The notes beneath the pieces were generated by a model, which was not told where the DNA came from, searched no databases, and worked only from the letters and a program-made list of their open reading frames with translations. From Streptomyces glomeratus (lineage in GTDB: Bacteria > Actinomycetota > Actinomycetes > Streptomycetales > Streptomycetaceae): a stretch of DNA of 64,000 nt. A program made the translations under genes and the position numbers. This document shows positions 25,438 through 34,189 of this stretch, piece by piece (position 1 is the first letter of the stretch; each line of letters starts with the position of its first letter). Location of the stretch: contig NZ_JAKEEB010000012.1 of assembly GCF_021462825.1 (NCBI RefSeq), positions 1 to 64,000 on the forward strand. Direction: 5' to 3'.

Positions 25438-26403
25438 ATGAGCAATCTTGATCGCGAGGCGGTGCCCGCCGTGTGCGGTGGCCGGGGGTTCGTGGTGACG
25501 GAACCCGTGCGTGAGCTCCTCAGTCCGCGCCGGGTCCGGCTCGGTGAGTCGACGGAGGTCCGCCGGCTGCTGCCGAACCTGGGCCGCCGCATGGTGGGCG
25601 CCTGGTGTTTCGTCGATCACTACGGTCCGGACGACATCGCGGACGAGCCCGGCATGCAGGTTCCCCCGCACCCTCACATGGGGCTGCAGACCGTGAGCTG
25701 GCTGCATGAGGGCGAGGTGCTGCACCGTGACTCGACGGGCAGCCTCCAGACCATCCGCCCGCGCCAGCTGGGTCTGATGACGTCGGGAAGGGCGATCAGC
25801 CACTCCGAGGAGAGCCCGCGGTCCCATGCACGCCTCCTGCACGGTGCCCAGCTGTGGGTGGCCCTGCCGGACAGCCACCGGCACACCGAACCGCGCTTCG
25901 AACACCACCCCGAGCTGCCCGTGGTCACGGCCTCCGGCCTCAGGGCCACCCTGATCCTGGGTGAGATCGACGGCGCACGGTCCCCGGGCACGACGTTCAC
26001 GCCGATCGTCGGCGCCGATCTCGCCCTGGCGCGCGGCGCGGACGTACGACTGCCCCTGGAGGCGGACTTCGAGTACGCGGTGCTGGCGATGTCCGGTGAG
26101 GTCCACGTCGACGGCGTTCCGGTTCTCCCGGGCTCGATGCTCTACCTGGGCTGCGGCCGCACAGAACTACCCCTGCGCGCGGAGTCGGACGCGGGGGTGA
26201 TGCTCCTGGGCGGTGAGCCGTTCGAGGAGGAGCTGATCATGTGGTGGAACTTCATCGGGCGTACCCAGGACGACATCGCGCAGGCCCGTGCCGACTGGAT
26301 GACCGGCTCTCGCTTCGGCGAGGTGAAGGGCTACGACGGTGATCCCCTGCCCGCACCGGAACTGCCGCCCGTACCCCTGAAGCCGCGCGGAAGGGTGCGC
26401 TGA
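25438..26403 (+). CDS. Pirin-family protein
   Basis: 321 residues. The N-terminal cupin holds the metal ligands in PHPHMGLQTVSWLHEGEVLHRDS, followed by GLMTSGRAISHSEE, which carries the remaining ligand residues. The second cupin is partly degenerate, as usual. Some bacterial pirins are quercetin dioxygenases or regulate central enzymes; the role here is unknown. A TAGGTT hexamer ends 7 nt before ATG 25438 and CTGACG lies 18 bp upstream of it, so the mRNA may be leaderless. Confidence 0.92.
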   Translation: MSNLDREAVPAVCGGRGFVVTEPVRELLSPRRVRLGESTEVRRLLPNLGRRMVGAWCFVDHYGPDDIADEPGMQVPPHPHMGLQTVSWLHEGEVLHRDSTGSLQTIRPRQLGLMTSGRAISHSEESPRSHARLLHGAQLWVALPDSHRHTEPRFEHHPELPVVTASGLRATLILGEIDGARSPGTTFTPIVGADLALARGADVRLPLEADFEYAVLAMSGEVHVDGVPVLPGSMLYLGCGRTELPLRAESDAGVMLLGGEPFEEELIMWWNFIGRTQDDIAQARADWMTGSRFGEVKGYDGDPLPAPELPPVPLKPRGRVR

Positions 26404-26411
26404 CTCGAGGT

Positions 26412-26560
26412 ACGCAACAGCAGGCGTTCGCCGAGCACGGCCGGGTCGCCAGGACGGAGCACCTGCTGCGCGCAGTCGACCCGGTCGACGACACCTCCGC
26501 CGGCAGATGAACCGGCGGCTCACCGTGCAGGAGTCCCGCCGCAAGCCGGCGCGCGGCGGG
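26412..26560 (+). pseudogene. Tn3-family transposase fragment, frameshifted
   Basis: Two adjacent frames give the pieces AEHGRVARTEHLLRAVDPVDDT (26430-26493) and RRQMNRRLTVQESRRKPAR (about 26501-26556). These match, in order, the C-terminal part of Tn3-type transposases as found in Streptomyces, which normally continues into a LARDICHGKRG-like stretch. One frame change separates them, and nothing else of the element remains. It starts only a few bases after the pirin stop, marking an old insertion or deletion scar. Confidence 0.65.
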
Positions 26561-26579
26561 AGGTCACCCGTCTCTCCGG

Positions 26580-27413
26580 TCAAGCACCGCAACCGGAGCG
26601 GCGCCCGCCGCGGTCGAGGGCGGCCACCTCGCGTACGGCACCGGCGATGGCCGGGAAGTCCTTCCTGAGGATCGCACCGTGGTTGCCGGCGACCTTCGCG
26701 CCGATCCGGATGTTCGGGTTGCCGGCGGTCACCGCATCGAGGCTGCTGCGTATCCGTTCCTGCTCGTCACCGCGGCTTCCGAAGGACGTCCCCGAAGCGA
26801 CCACGTACCGCACCGGGACGGTGATGTTGTCCAGCACGGGGCCCAGCTCGCTCTCGCGGGAGAGCCTGCCGAGTTCGATATTGCTGTTCGCCTGCTGTTC
26901 GGCGGTCATCCGCGGGGCCAGGCCCGTCGGGCGCAGCAGCGGCAGGAACCAGCTCATCCTCCGGAACAGCTTCCGGATCCGCTGCTCCATGGCCTCGTCG
27001 AGCCAGTCGTACGGGAACGCGCCGTCGACGAGGACCGCGCCCAAGGCACGCCCGGGATTCCGGTTGGCCCAGTGAGCCCCGGCGACCGCCCCGTAGGACC
27101 AGCCCACCACCAGTGCCCGGTCCACACCTCTGGCCGCGAGAACGGCATCGATGTCCCGGACGGCCGCCTCGAAGGAATAGTCCGCCGAACGCTTCGATTT
27201 GCCGCGGGCCCGCTCGTCGTAGGTGATGTGCCGCCACCCCGTCCCCAGTTCGGCGATGACCCGCCGCCAGTACCCCTGGGTGGCGAACTGGCCGTTGAGG
27301 TAGACCACGGGGGTTCCGGGGCCGCCGGTGTCGGTGACGGCCAGGGCCGTGTCGTCGACCGGCACCATGCCGGTCCACTTGGAACCGGTCGGGGAAGTGC
27401 TGTTCTTCATCAT
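26580..27413 (-). CDS. Alpha/beta-hydrolase
   Basis: 277 residues from ATG 27413 with AGGTGG 7 nt upstream. The nucleophile elbow is VVGWSYGAVAG (Ser near residue 100), an oxyanion region is near VVYLNGQFATQGYW, and the His is in GNHGAILRKD near the C-terminus. The family includes esterases, lipases and haloperoxidase-like enzymes; the substrate is unknown. The preceding DUF4097 gene is 94 nt upstream on the same strand, so they may form a transcription unit. It ends beside the Tn3 scar. Confidence 0.85.
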   Translation of the reverse strand: MMKNSTSPTGSKWTGMVPVDDTALAVTDTGGPGTPVVYLNGQFATQGYWRRVIAELGTGWRHITYDERARGKSKRSADYSFEAAVRDIDAVLAARGVDRALVVGWSYGAVAGAHWANRNPGRALGAVLVDGAFPYDWLDEAMEQRIRKLFRRMSWFLPLLRPTGLAPRMTAEQQANSNIELGRLSRESELGPVLDNITVPVRYVVASGTSFGSRGDEQERIRSSLDAVTAGNPNIRIGAKVAGNHGAILRKDFPAIAGAVREVAALDRGGRRSGCGA

Positions 27414-27507
27414 GTGTTCCACCTGGTCGCTTTCTTGTGGGCGTCTTGTACGACCTCTCCGGGCCCTGCACCGATGGGCCCGGCCGGATGGTCCTGGCTC
27501 TGCTCGT

Positions 27508-28173
27508 TCAGAGGCTGCGGGCGATGATGTCGCCGCGGGAGGTGGTGGCGCGGATGTCGAGTTGGGCGGTGCCGCCGTTCTTGAGGGCGTTGCTGACGCG
27601 CCCGTAGTCGGTGCCGGCGTCCAGAGTGGCCGAGGCGCCGGCGGCGGCGGTGACCGAAATGTCGCCGGACTGGGTGCGGAGCACGACCGTGCCGCGTACG
27701 GCCTCGGTGATCCGGATGTCGCCCCTTGTGGTGCTGATCTCCGCGGGGCCGTTGAGCCGGCCGACCTCGACATCGCCGTCGATCGCGGTGAGGCGCACGC
27801 TCGCGGCCTCATCGATCTTGATCTGGCGGTACGCGCCTTCGAAGGCGACGTCGCCGAGGCGTCCGACGCCGCGGAGCTCGGCGCCGGCGGTCTTGGCCTG
27901 GATGCGGGAGCCGGCGGGCAGCTGGACGGTGATCTCCAGGGATCCGGAGGGGCCGAAGAGCTGCTTGTCGGGCGTCGAGGCCGTGATCCGCAGGACGCCG
28001 TCGGCGTAGGCGACGGTGGTCTGCTCGGCGGCCCTGGTGTCGCGGCTCTTGCCGGGGTTGGCGGGCAGGACCTCGACGGTGGTGTCGGCGCGGTCTGCGG
28101 CGATGAACTGGATGCGTCCGGCGGGGATGTCCAGGACGGCGGAGATCGGGGCGGGGGTGTCGAACTTCTGCAT
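27508..28173 (-). CDS. DUF4097-family beta-strand repeat protein
   Basis: 221 residues from ATG 28173 with GGGAGAG upstream. The sequence is a series of short beta repeats typical of DUF4097 solenoids: LEITVQLPAGSRIQAKTAGAEL, ASVRLTAIDGDVEVGRLNGPAEI, GDIRITEAVRGTVVLRTQSGDISV. No signal peptide, so probably cytoplasmic. Molecular role unknown. The upstream region carries a perfect palindrome and several TTGCAACGG-like repeats, suggesting tight control. Confidence 0.88.
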   Translation of the reverse strand: MQKFDTPAPISAVLDIPAGRIQFIAADRADTTVEVLPANPGKSRDTRAAEQTTVAYADGVLRITASTPDKQLFGPSGSLEITVQLPAGSRIQAKTAGAELRGVGRLGDVAFEGAYRQIKIDEAASVRLTAIDGDVEVGRLNGPAEISTTRGDIRITEAVRGTVVLRTQSGDISVTAAAGASATLDAGTDYGRVSNALKNGGTAQLDIRATTSRGDIIARSL

Positions 28174-28197
28174 TGTGCTCTCCCGTGCTCGTTCCTT

Positions 28198-28215
28198 GTT
28201 TCTGACATCAGAAAC
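28198..28215. promoter_or_regulatory. Perfect 18-bp palindrome before the DUF4097 gene
   Basis: GTTTCTGACATCAGAAAC has exact 8-bp arms around CA. It ends 24 bp upstream of the ATG at 28173, where a repressor would block transcription. The form fits a TetR-, PadR- or MarR-type dimer site; the regulator is not encoded next to it. Confidence 0.6.
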
Positions 28216-28248
28216 GCTACGTTGCTTTCCACTCACCAACAAGCAGCT

Positions 28249-28344
28249 CGTTGCACGGAATAGGCATATATGCAGCTCACGAGCGTGAGATCGTTGCAAC
28301 GGACTTACCAGTAATGCAACGGTGACGTCCGGTCGTTGCAATGG
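28249..28344. repeat. Array of CGTTGCAACGG-like sites
   Basis: Copies are cgttgcacgg (28249), cgttgcaacgg (28292), atgcaacgg (28314) and cgttgcaatgg (28334). The last three are 20-22 bp apart, about two helical turns, which suggests protein binding to one face of the DNA upstream of the DUF4097 promoter. Confidence 0.55.
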
Positions 28345-28459
28345 GTGAGTAGTGAACGCTCCAGTCGCCCACCGTGCCGACCTGGCCCACCCGGGACAAC
28401 CTCGAACGACACCGGACAACGAAGTCCGGATCATGGATGGACAGCCGTCTCGATTGCGG

Positions 28460-29638
28460 TCACAGAGTCCGGTGCGCGATGGAGGGGCGGAGGGTCGGCC
28501 GGCTGTCGCCGGGTGACTCCTGATCGCCGCTGACCGGCTCACGGTGCACCACGACCACGGCGGCGTCGTCGGCGAGGGTGCCGCCGCAGAACGCGACGAC
28601 GTCGTCGCGGAGCCGATCGACGAGTTGGTCGGGGGACCCGGTGTCCGTCCAGGCCGCGAGGCGGTCGGTGAGGGGATAGAAACGGCCTTCCCGGTCACGG
28701 GCCTCGGTCACGCCGTCGGTGTACATCACCAGCGTGTCGCCGGGGTCGAAGGGGAAGGTGTCCAAGGTTCCCTTCGGGGCCTGCGGCAGACCCATGCCGA
28801 GGGGAGCGCCGTACTGCCGGGGCACCAGGGCGGTGGCATGACCGTCGTGCAGCCGGATCGGCGGCGGATGCCCGCAGTTGAGGATCCGGATGACGGGTTC
28901 GTCGTCCGGGATGTCGACCTGGACGGCCGTGATGAAGGACTCCTCCGCGTCGGTGCCCTCCCTGCTGGGCTGGGACAGGCTCCAGTCCACGACGGCATCC
29001 AGTTCGGCCCGCAGCGCGGCAAGCGCCGGCTCGCGGTGGGCCGCGCTGCGGAACGCGCCCAGCGCGAGTGCCGCCTCCTCGATGGCGGGCAGGCCCTTGC
29101 CCCGGACGTCTCCGACGAGCATGCGGGTCCCGGTGCTGGTGCGCACGGCCGCGTACAGGTCACCGCCGATGCGCGCCTGGTCGGTGGCCGCCCGGTAGTC
29201 GCTGGCGATGCGCAGGGTGCCGATCTGCTCGGGCAGCGGGTGCAGGACGACCTCCTGCGCGGCTTCGGCCACCGACCGTACCTGTCTCAGCTCCGCGCTG
29301 TGCCGCTCGCGCAGGCGGCAGAACAGCACCGTGAAGGAGGAGATCAGGACCAGTGCGATGAGCTGGCTCTCGTGGTTGGAGGTGAAGATGCTGGTGCGGA
29401 TGACGGAGATCGCCACCAGCGCCGCCACGGCGAGCGCTCCGATCAGCGCCGTGAGCCTGGAGCCGCCGAAGGAGGCGGTGATCGCGGGCGCGACCACGAG
29501 CAACGGCCCCAGGTGGATGCTCTGCGGCGCAAGGATGTCGGCGACCGTGATCGCTACGATCAGCACGACCGGGATGGCCACCAGTCCCCGGTTCGACTGC
29601 CATGTCCGACCGACACCTCCGCGGGGCTGGAGGCGCAT
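28460..29638 (-). CDS. Membrane-anchored SpoIIE-type PP2C phosphatase
   Basis: 392 residues. Residues 20-105 contain about four hydrophobic helices (LVAIPVVLIVAITVADILAP onward). A coiled linker (CRLRERHSAELRQVRSVAEAAQ) follows, then the PP2C-like catalytic domain: RIGGDLYAAVRT with the metal Asp, MLVGDVRGKGLPA, then LNCGHPPP, MYTDGVTEARD and DDAAVVVVH. These phosphatases act on anti-anti-sigma factors in stress signalling. ATG 29638 is used although its AGGAGG is only 1 nt away; GTG 29653 is the alternative. Confidence 0.9.
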   Translation of the reverse strand: MRLQPRGGVGRTWQSNRGLVAIPVVLIVAITVADILAPQSIHLGPLLVVAPAITASFGGSRLTALIGALAVAALVAISVIRTSIFTSNHESQLIALVLISSFTVLFCRLRERHSAELRQVRSVAEAAQEVVLHPLPEQIGTLRIASDYRAATDQARIGGDLYAAVRTSTGTRMLVGDVRGKGLPAIEEAALALGAFRSAAHREPALAALRAELDAVVDWSLSQPSREGTDAEESFITAVQVDIPDDEPVIRILNCGHPPPIRLHDGHATALVPRQYGAPLGMGLPQAPKGTLDTFPFDPGDTLVMYTDGVTEARDREGRFYPLTDRLAAWTDTGSPDQLVDRLRDDVVAFCGGTLADDAAVVVVHREPVSGDQESPGDSRPTLRPSIAHRTL

Positions 29639-29717
29639 ACCTCCTGGATACACCCGGGTGACGGCCTGCGGATACCCGGCATCCGGCGCGTGCCGGCCGC
29701 GGGTGCCCGCCCTCCGT

Positions 29718-32063
29718 TCAGCAGGGACGCTCGGGTTCGCGTCCGGGCGGCTGGGTGGGGGGCGGCAGGCAGGGCGGCGGCTCGACGGGACGGCTCTGGG
29801 ATGTTCCCCGGGATATCGTCACCGGCTCCCCGTAGTGTCTGATCTTAATGCTCTCCCCGCACACCAGCGTGTACGTCGCCCGGGAGTCGGTGATCTCCAC
29901 CCGGAGGCACCGCCGGCGGATCCGGACAGAGAAGGCGAGCCGGCTCAGTCTCCCGGGCAGTCGGGGGGTGAAGTGAACGGTGTCCGGGCCGTAACGCATG
30001 CCGCCGAAACCGGCGACCAGCGCGATCCAGGAGCCCGCCAGCGAGGCGATGTGCAGTCCGTCGCGCGTGTTGTTCTCCAGGTCGTCCAGGTCCATCAGCG
30101 CGGCCTCGCCGAGGTAGTCGTACGCCAGGGCCAGATGGCCGACCTCGGCGGCCATGACGGCCTGGACGCTGGCCGACAGTGAGGAGTCGCGGACGGTGAG
30201 CGGCTCGTAGTAGGCGAAGTTCCGCGCCTTGTGACCCTCGTCGAAGGCGTCGCTGCGCAGAAACATCGCCAGCACCAGGTCGGCCTGTTTGACCACTTGC
30301 TTGCGGTAGAGCTCCAGGTAGGGGAAGTGCAGCATCAGGGGGTAGTCCTCGGGCCGGGTGCGGGAGAAGTCCCAGGCCTGATGGCGGGTGAACCCGGCGG
30401 CCTGCTCGTGGATGCCCAGCGCCCTGTTGTAGGGCACGGTCATCGCCTTGGCGGCGGTCCGCCACGCGGTGATCTCCTCCGCGGTCACGCCGAGCCCGGC
30501 GGCCTGCTCGGGATGGCGTTCGGCCGCTTCGGCGGCTGCCCGCAGATTGTCCTGGGCCATGAGGTTGGTGAAGGTGTTGTCGTCCGCGAGTGCGCTGTAC
30601 TCGTCGGGCCCGGTGACACCGTCGATGTGGAAGTGGCCGGCGGAGTCGTGGTGGCCGAGGGAACGCCACAACCGGGCGGTCTCCACGAGCAGTTCCACGC
30701 CGGTCTGGCGCTCGAAGTCCTCGTCGCCGGAGATCGCGACATAGCGCACGACGGCGTGGGCGATGTCGGCGTTGATGTGGAACGCCGCTGTACCGGCCGG
30801 CCAGTAGCCGGAGCATTCCGCGCCGTCGATGGTGCGCCAGGGGAACGCCGCGCCGTCCAGGCCGAGTTGGCGGGCCCGGGCGCGCGCCGCCGGCAGGGTG
30901 TCCTGGCGCCAGCGCAGCGCCGCGGCGACGCTGCGGGGATACGCGGAGGAGAGCAGCGGCAGCACATAGCTCTCGGTGTCCCAGAAGGCGTGCCCGTCGT
31001 ATCCGGAGCCGGTCAGGCCCTTGGCCGGGATGGCCCGCTGCTCGGCGCGTGCGGCGGCCTGCAGCACGTGGAACAGCGCGAAGCGGACGGCCTGCTGGAT
31101 CTCCGGGTCGCCGTCCACCTCCACATCGGCCTGCCGCCAGAAGTCGTCGAGAAAGGCTCGCTGCTCGTCGAGCAGGCCCTGCCAGCCGGTGCTGCCTGCC
31201 TCGGCGAGCGCGGCCTCCGCCTGGTCCCGCAGGGCCGTCAGCGAGCGCAGCCCCGACCAGCCGTAGGAGACCAGCTTCTCCAGCCGGAGTTTCTCCCCGG
31301 GCTTGAGGTCGGTGATGACGGTGAGCCGGGCGACGTCGTCCGAACTCTCGCCGGAAATCCGGGTGGAGGAAGGGCCCTGCACGATGTGGTCGGCGGCGGC
31401 CGCGACCCGCAGACCGCTGCGCTCGGTGCGGTGGATCAGGCGCAGCCGTGTCCCCCCGGCGTGGTGCTCCTCCGGGCGCAGCGGGGATTTCAGGGCGGCG
31501 GCCACCCGCGGATCGGCGCTGGGCTGCGGCATGGTCACGTTGGCGACGAGTTCGGACTGGAGAACGATACGCACCTCGTCGCCCAGCGGCTCCACCTCGT
31601 AGGAGAGCGCGGCGACGGCCCGATGGGTGAAGGAGACCAGACGGGTGGTGCGAACCCGGACCGCCTTCCCCACCGGGGAGACCCACTCGCACACCCGGTG
31701 CAGGACCCCGTCCCGCAGATCCAGCAGCCGTTCGTGCGAGCGCAGATGCCCGTAGCGCAGATCGGCCTGCTCGTCGTCGACCAGCAGGCGGACGATCTTG
31801 CCGTCGCTGACATTGATGACCGTCTGGCCGGACTCCGGGTAGCCGTAGCCGGCCTCGGCGTAGGGCAGCGGATGGACCTCGTGGACGCCGTTGAGATAGC
31901 AGCCGGGCAGCCCGTGCGGCTCGCCCTCCTCGAGGTTGCCGCGCCAGCCTATGTGTCCGTTGGACAGCGCGAAGACCGATTCGCTCTGCGCCAGGACGTC
32001 CAGGTCCAGCCCGGTCTCGCGGACACACCAGGGCTCGACCTCGTAGGCCGGGTGGGTGATCAC
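29718..32063 (-). CDS. Glycoside hydrolase family 65 disaccharide phosphorylase-like protein
   Basis: 781 residues from GTG 32063. The GH65 layout is clear: an N-terminal beta-sandwich beginning SNGHIGWRGNLEEGEPHG, a helical linker, then the catalytic barrel. The barrel contains GHAFWDTESYVLPLL, SGYWPAGTAAFHINADIAHAV and the general-acid Glu in VTGPDEYSALADDNTFTN. Phosphate-contacting RDSSLSAS near the C-terminus is typical of phosphorylases. Maltose, trehalose or kojibiose phosphorolysis are all possible, and I cannot choose. It lies 80 nt upstream of the phosphatase gene. Confidence 0.9.
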   Translation of the reverse strand: MITHPAYEVEPWCVRETGLDLDVLAQSESVFALSNGHIGWRGNLEEGEPHGLPGCYLNGVHEVHPLPYAEAGYGYPESGQTVINVSDGKIVRLLVDDEQADLRYGHLRSHERLLDLRDGVLHRVCEWVSPVGKAVRVRTTRLVSFTHRAVAALSYEVEPLGDEVRIVLQSELVANVTMPQPSADPRVAAALKSPLRPEEHHAGGTRLRLIHRTERSGLRVAAAADHIVQGPSSTRISGESSDDVARLTVITDLKPGEKLRLEKLVSYGWSGLRSLTALRDQAEAALAEAGSTGWQGLLDEQRAFLDDFWRQADVEVDGDPEIQQAVRFALFHVLQAAARAEQRAIPAKGLTGSGYDGHAFWDTESYVLPLLSSAYPRSVAAALRWRQDTLPAARARARQLGLDGAAFPWRTIDGAECSGYWPAGTAAFHINADIAHAVVRYVAISGDEDFERQTGVELLVETARLWRSLGHHDSAGHFHIDGVTGPDEYSALADDNTFTNLMAQDNLRAAAEAAERHPEQAAGLGVTAEEITAWRTAAKAMTVPYNRALGIHEQAAGFTRHQAWDFSRTRPEDYPLMLHFPYLELYRKQVVKQADLVLAMFLRSDAFDEGHKARNFAYYEPLTVRDSSLSASVQAVMAAEVGHLALAYDYLGEAALMDLDDLENNTRDGLHIASLAGSWIALVAGFGGMRYGPDTVHFTPRLPGRLSRLAFSVRIRRRCLRVEITDSRATYTLVCGESIKIRHYGEPVTISRGTSQSRPVEPPPCLPPPTQPPGREPERPC

Positions 32064-32392
32064 GGCACGTCCCCGTCCACGCCCTTGCGGCGGCGCCGGG
32101 CGGGCCGGTGTCGCACGGTGCCCGGGAGGAACCGTATTGCCATGTTCTATACCTGCCCGCCCCGGGGTCCCTCCATCCCCACCGGTCGCAGCAACCCCGC
32201 CGCGAGCACCGTGGGGAGCGGCGTCGGCGCAGAGGGTGACCGGCCCCCGGGGCCGGCACGGCAAGGCGCCGTTCGGATCACTCGAGGGGGCCCTCCCGGT
32301 GATGGCCGCGCGTTGCGCGCACGCCGTACCCGCCGCGGCGGGATAGGTCCTGTGCACAGAAGTCCGCCCCGCGACCCATGAGGAGATCAGCC
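32064..32392. other. Divergent intergenic region, no gene seen
   Basis: 329 bp between the GH65 gene and the small monooxygenase-fold gene. It should hold both promoters; I could not identify convincing -35/-10 pairs or an RNA structure. Confidence 0.4.
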
Positions 32393-32677
32393 ATGTACGC
32401 AGTGGTTCGGCGGTACGAAGGGGTGACCGAGCCGGCTGAGGTCGGACGCCGGGTGAACGAGGAGTTCGTGCCGCTCCTCCGCCAGGTCCAGGGGTTCGTG
32501 GCCTATTACTGGATCGATGCCGGGGGAGGGGTGATGGTGTCGACGAGTGTCTACCAGGACCGGGCCGGAGCCGAGGAGTCGAGCGACACGGCGGCGCAGT
32601 TCGTACGGGACCACCTCGCCTCGGTCATGCCGAACGCCCCCCAGATCACGGCCGGCGAGGTAGTGGCTCATACGTAG
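32393..32677 (+). CDS. ABM-fold (antibiotic biosynthesis monooxygenase-like) small protein
   Basis: 94 residues from ATG 32393 with AGGAG 7 nt upstream. The dimeric alpha-beta barrel pattern is seen: YAVVRRYEGVTEPAEVGRRV, then GFVAYYWIDAGGGVMVSTSVYQDRAGAEES. The central strand and the C-terminal FVRDHLASVMP helix complete it. Members include cofactor-free monooxygenases and haem-degrading enzymes, but many small ones have no known activity. Confidence 0.72.
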   Translation: MYAVVRRYEGVTEPAEVGRRVNEEFVPLLRQVQGFVAYYWIDAGGGVMVSTSVYQDRAGAEESSDTAAQFVRDHLASVMPNAPQITAGEVVAHT

Positions 32678-32957
32678 CGGCCCGCCCCGGAAGCGTTGCG
32701 GGGCACTTGGGCGCGGGATTCTCCTGGGGCTCGGCGCGCTGACGGTGCCCACCCCGCCGGCTGAACGGCGGAGAGAGCCGGCAGTACCGCGGTCGCGGTC
32801 TAGTTCTGGGGGGCGATAGGGGTGGGCCGACGGCCCCGCGCACGCAAGACTCCCGGGGCACACACCCGCGGCCCGTGACCGGGCGGCGACACCGCCGGAA
32901 AGCCGGCAGGCGCCGAGAAGACGCCGAGGAAAGTGCCAGGAAGGGAACCGCCGCCCC

Positions 32958-33749
32958 ATGACCACGCGCGCCGAGCAGGATCGCCTGTGGATACGCCGCT
33001 ACCACCCCCGTCCGGACGCGGCGGTGAGACTCGTGTGTCTGCCGCACGCGGGTGGCTCCGCGAGCTTCTACCGCCCTCTGTCGGCCGCGATGCCGGCGTC
33101 CGTGGACGTCCTGGCCGTGCAGTACCCGGGACGTCAGGACCGGCGCGACGAACCGTGCATCCAAACGCTCCCGGAACTCGCCGGCCACATCACCTCCGTC
33201 CTCCTGCCGTGGACGGACCGCCCGCTGGTGTTCTTCGGCCACAGCCTCGGAGCCACCCTCGCTTTCGAGGTCGCCCGCCGGCTGGAGCGCGACCACGGCG
33301 TCGTCCTGCACGCCCTGTTCGCCTCCGCCCGCCGTGCCCCGTCCTGCCCGCGCACCGAGACCGTCCACCGGCGCGACGACGACGGACTCATCGAGGAGGT
33401 ACGCCTCTTGAGCGGCACCGACTCGGCGATCCTCGACGACATCGAGCTGATCCGCATGGCGCTGCCCGCCATCCGCGCCGACTACCACGCCGCCGAGACC
33501 TACGTCTACGAGCCGGGCCCCGACCTGCACTGTCCCCTCTGGAGCCTCGTCGGCGACAGCGACCCCAAGGTCACCCTCGACGAGGCCCGCGCCTGGTCGC
33601 GGCACACCGACGCCTCCTTCGGGTTCCGCGTCTTCCCCGGCGGCCACTTCTACCTCACCTCCCATCAGGCGGAGGTCGTCCGCCTGCTCACCGCCGGGGC
33701 GCGGCCGAAACGACGGCCCGTCGAGCCGGGCCGCGCGTCCTGCCCCTGA
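32958..33749 (+). CDS. Type II thioesterase (RifR/GrsT-like), orphan
   Basis: 263 residues. Type II thioesterase signatures are present: VRLVCLPHAGGSASFYRPL near residue 25, AVQYPGRQDRRDEP near residue 53, the nucleophile in FFGHSLGATLAFEVARRL near residue 95, and the catalytic His in FPGGHFYLTSHQ near residue 230. These clear stalled acyl chains from polyketide or non-ribosomal synthetases by hydrolysis. No synthetase or carrier protein is encoded within the window. A purine-rich AGGAAGGGA site lies about 11 nt upstream. Confidence 0.9.
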   Translation: MTTRAEQDRLWIRRYHPRPDAAVRLVCLPHAGGSASFYRPLSAAMPASVDVLAVQYPGRQDRRDEPCIQTLPELAGHITSVLLPWTDRPLVFFGHSLGATLAFEVARRLERDHGVVLHALFASARRAPSCPRTETVHRRDDDGLIEEVRLLSGTDSAILDDIELIRMALPAIRADYHAAETYVYEPGPDLHCPLWSLVGDSDPKVTLDEARAWSRHTDASFGFRVFPGGHFYLTSHQAEVVRLLTAGARPKRRPVEPGRASCP

Positions 33750-34189
33750 CCGGCACCGACGCGGAGCCGGGCCCGCCGTTCGCTGGCCAGGACCAGGTGC
33801 TCCGGGCCCCCGGCCCGGTGACCCGCGGGCTCTTGCCGGAGAGCAACGCCACCCGTCCGCAAGCGCGTTGGATGTCCGACGGCGAGGCGCTGACTTCGAC
33901 GGCTCCCGTCCGTTGCCGCATCGAACGTCGTGTCCTGCGCGTGCGGATCGCCCGCGCCCGGCCCGGTGTTCCCGAGCTGCCGCCCCGCCTCGACTGGCGC
34001 AGGCTGCGCAAGCCGGCGGCCGCTGTGGCCGTACGGCGGCGCCCTCGCGGCCGGGCCGTCATCCGGCCGCGCCCTCGCGAGAGACGTCGCGCGATGAGTG
34101 AGGGGCGCCGGCCGGCCCCAGCGCGGGGCTTCCCCGCATGCCGCGCGGCCAGGCCCGTACACCGCCTTCGCCGTACCCGATCCGTGTCG
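33750..34189. other. 440-bp stretch without a recognisable gene
   Basis: Several long frames are open here simply because of GC bias. None has a ribosome site plus a recognisable domain, and the encoded peptides are Arg/Pro-rich. Possibly decayed coding sequence between two convergent genes. Confidence 0.45.

Noticed and set aside
33665..34162. Minus-strand frame in the empty 440-bp region
   Set aside because: No domain, no ribosome site and a composition expected of non-coding GC-rich DNA.
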